Under the pieces are notes generated by a model. The model was not told the DNA's origin. It saw only the letters and a list, made by a program, of their open reading frames with translations, and made no database searches. Below, one piece after another: positions 19,299 to 20,071 of a stretch of DNA of 20,071 nucleotides. Each line of letters starts with the position of its first letter. Position 1 is the stretch's first letter. The position numbers were made by a program, and so were the translations under genes. Location of the stretch: contig CAYVQU010000092.1 of the NCBI GenBank assembly GCA_964453155.1, positions 1 through 20,071 of the forward strand, in the 5' to 3' direction. The DNA is from CAYVQU01 sp964453155. GTDB taxonomy: Bacteria; Chloroflexota; Anaerolineae; Anaerolineales; UBA11858.

Positions 19299-20024
19299 TT
19301 ATTCGATGATCTCAAGATGGATTGTTGATTTTTTTAGCCAGATGTTGTGGGTTTGACAGATTTCCTTCAACTGGTTTTTCTCCTGATCTGTAAGGGAATC
19401 TGCCGCAGATATCAAAATCCCACTAACTTGTTTTGTTGCCAATAAATTGACTATGTTATTAATATTGCCAATAACCGGAATCCCTAAAATATTCCGTTTC
19501 TGTTTATAAGGATCGTTATCGATGAAGCCGATGGGTCTTAGCCGCTTTTCGGTTTCTTGTGAAAGCCATTGAATTAGCCGAATACCTGAGTCATCGGCAC
19601 CGTAAATTAGGATTGGGGCTTCGGCATGTTGCTCGCGAGTTTGGTGGCGATAGACTTGATCCAGAATCGTGAAAGATGACCGGGAAATTACCAAGCCCAA
19701 AAGTAACAAAATTGCAAAAATGACAAAAATCCGATAAGAAATAGCCAGAGGGTAATAGACCCAGGCCATGACAAAGGCGGTCAATAAGACTGCACCAATT
19801 ACCGCGCGTGAATAGCGGAGTAAATCACGGATACCTAAATACTGCCAAACCCCGCGATAGATTCCAAAACCTAAAAAAGAGAAGTACGAACCAGCTAACG
19901 CGATGGGCAGTGAGCCTAAAAATATCTCTAAATTGATGATATCGACCAGGCTGCCAAAATGAATCCAAAACGCCAGGTAATAGGCGATGCTAAATATGAT
20001 GAGGTCAAAGAAAATCTGGTACGG
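19299..20024 (-). CDS. CapD/WbpM-type N-terminal half (membrane part plus CoA-binding-like domain), interrupted
   Basis: Read from 20024 the frame encodes about four membrane helices (FFDLIIFSIAYYLAFWIHFG, then segments around ALAGSYFSFLGFG and AVIGAVLLTAFVMAWVYYPL). A Rossmann-like CoA-binding-type domain follows (ILIYGADDSGIRLIQWL, PIGFIDNDPYKQKRNILGIPVIG, ISAADSLTDQEKNQL). This is the N-terminal half of polysaccharide-biosynthesis nucleotide-sugar dehydratases or of undecaprenyl sugar transferases. Two things are wrong. A TAA at 20025-20027 interrupts the expected N-terminus and no ATG, GTG or TTG occurs until a TTG at 19784 in the middle of a helix. The catalytic SDR or transferase domain is also absent after the CoA-binding part. 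It may be a pseudogene remnant, or the stop may be a sequencing error. Confidence 0.6.
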   Translation of the reverse strand, partial: PYQIFFDLIIFSIAYYLAFWIHFGSLVDIINLEIFLGSLPIALAGSYFSFLGFGIYRGVWQYLGIRDLLRYSRAVIGAVLLTAFVMAWVYYPLAISYRIFVIFAILLLLGLVISRSSFTILDQVYRHQTREQHAEAPILIYGADDSGIRLIQWLSQETEKRLRPIGFIDNDPYKQKRNILGIPVIGNINNIVNLLATKQVSGILISAADSLTDQEKNQLKEICQTHNIWLKKSTIHLEIIE

Positions 20025-20071
20025 TTAGATTTTGAGTAAAAGCACCTTTACAAATTAACAACGGGTAGTTT

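Overview
The window looks like a chromosomal segment of an uncultured or poorly studied Chloroflexota, most likely Anaerolineae. This is inferred from gene style, not from a marker gene. The pointers are a lipoprotein with a Pro/Thr linker after the lipobox Cys, an archaeal-type phosphoglycerate mutase (ApgM), an orphan MalK/UgpC-type ATPase, several LiaI/LiaF-like membrane proteins next to a PspC protein, and moderate GC with AT-rich spacers. I see no rRNA, tRNA, CRISPR array, transposase or phage gene.

Layout. Bases 1-1519 (+) hold a polytopic GT-C-like membrane protein closed by a terminator whose stem contains the stop codon. Bases 1684-5813 (-) hold a lipoprotein with FxLYD-like repeats, apgM, and a sugar-type ABC ATPase, each with its own hairpin terminator. 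The ATPase gene diverges from mutS (5917-8496, +) across a 50-bp palindrome that carries back-to-back promoters. The mutS mRNA looks leaderless. mutS converges with a methyltransferase/membrane-protein pair (8519-9560, -) on a perfect 18-bp palindrome holding both stop codons. A VOC-family protein (9787-10149, -) follows.

Bases 10494-14342 (+) form a cassette of five genes built from one LiaI/LiaF-type membrane module. Two carry a C-terminal beta 'toastrack-like' domain and one has an N-terminal PspC domain. No LiaR/LiaS or PspA is in view. The spacer in front of it has repeated TGACGGTATA-type boxes. A small protein with an altered P-loop (14431-15057, +) follows.

The rest is on the minus strand. 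An ABC-F ATPase (15135-16799) is preceded by a leader with an extended -10 promoter, a 5-codon uORF with a good Shine-Dalgarno, and an intrinsic terminator just before the start: the layout of ribosome-mediated attenuation. Next come a methyltransferase (17043-17666) with its own strong promoter and long leader, and an operon of an interrupted CapD/WbpM-type N-terminal half, a Mesh1/SpoT-like HD hydrolase, a MazG-like pyrophosphohydrolase overlapping it by 4 bp, and an NTF2-like protein.

The intergenic spaces are rich in hairpins of unrelated sequence, several of them imperfect 'word' palindromes. The strongest candidates for new biology are the ABC-F attenuator, the palindromic divergent promoter with leaderless mutS, and the Lia/PspC-like cassette with its upstream boxes.
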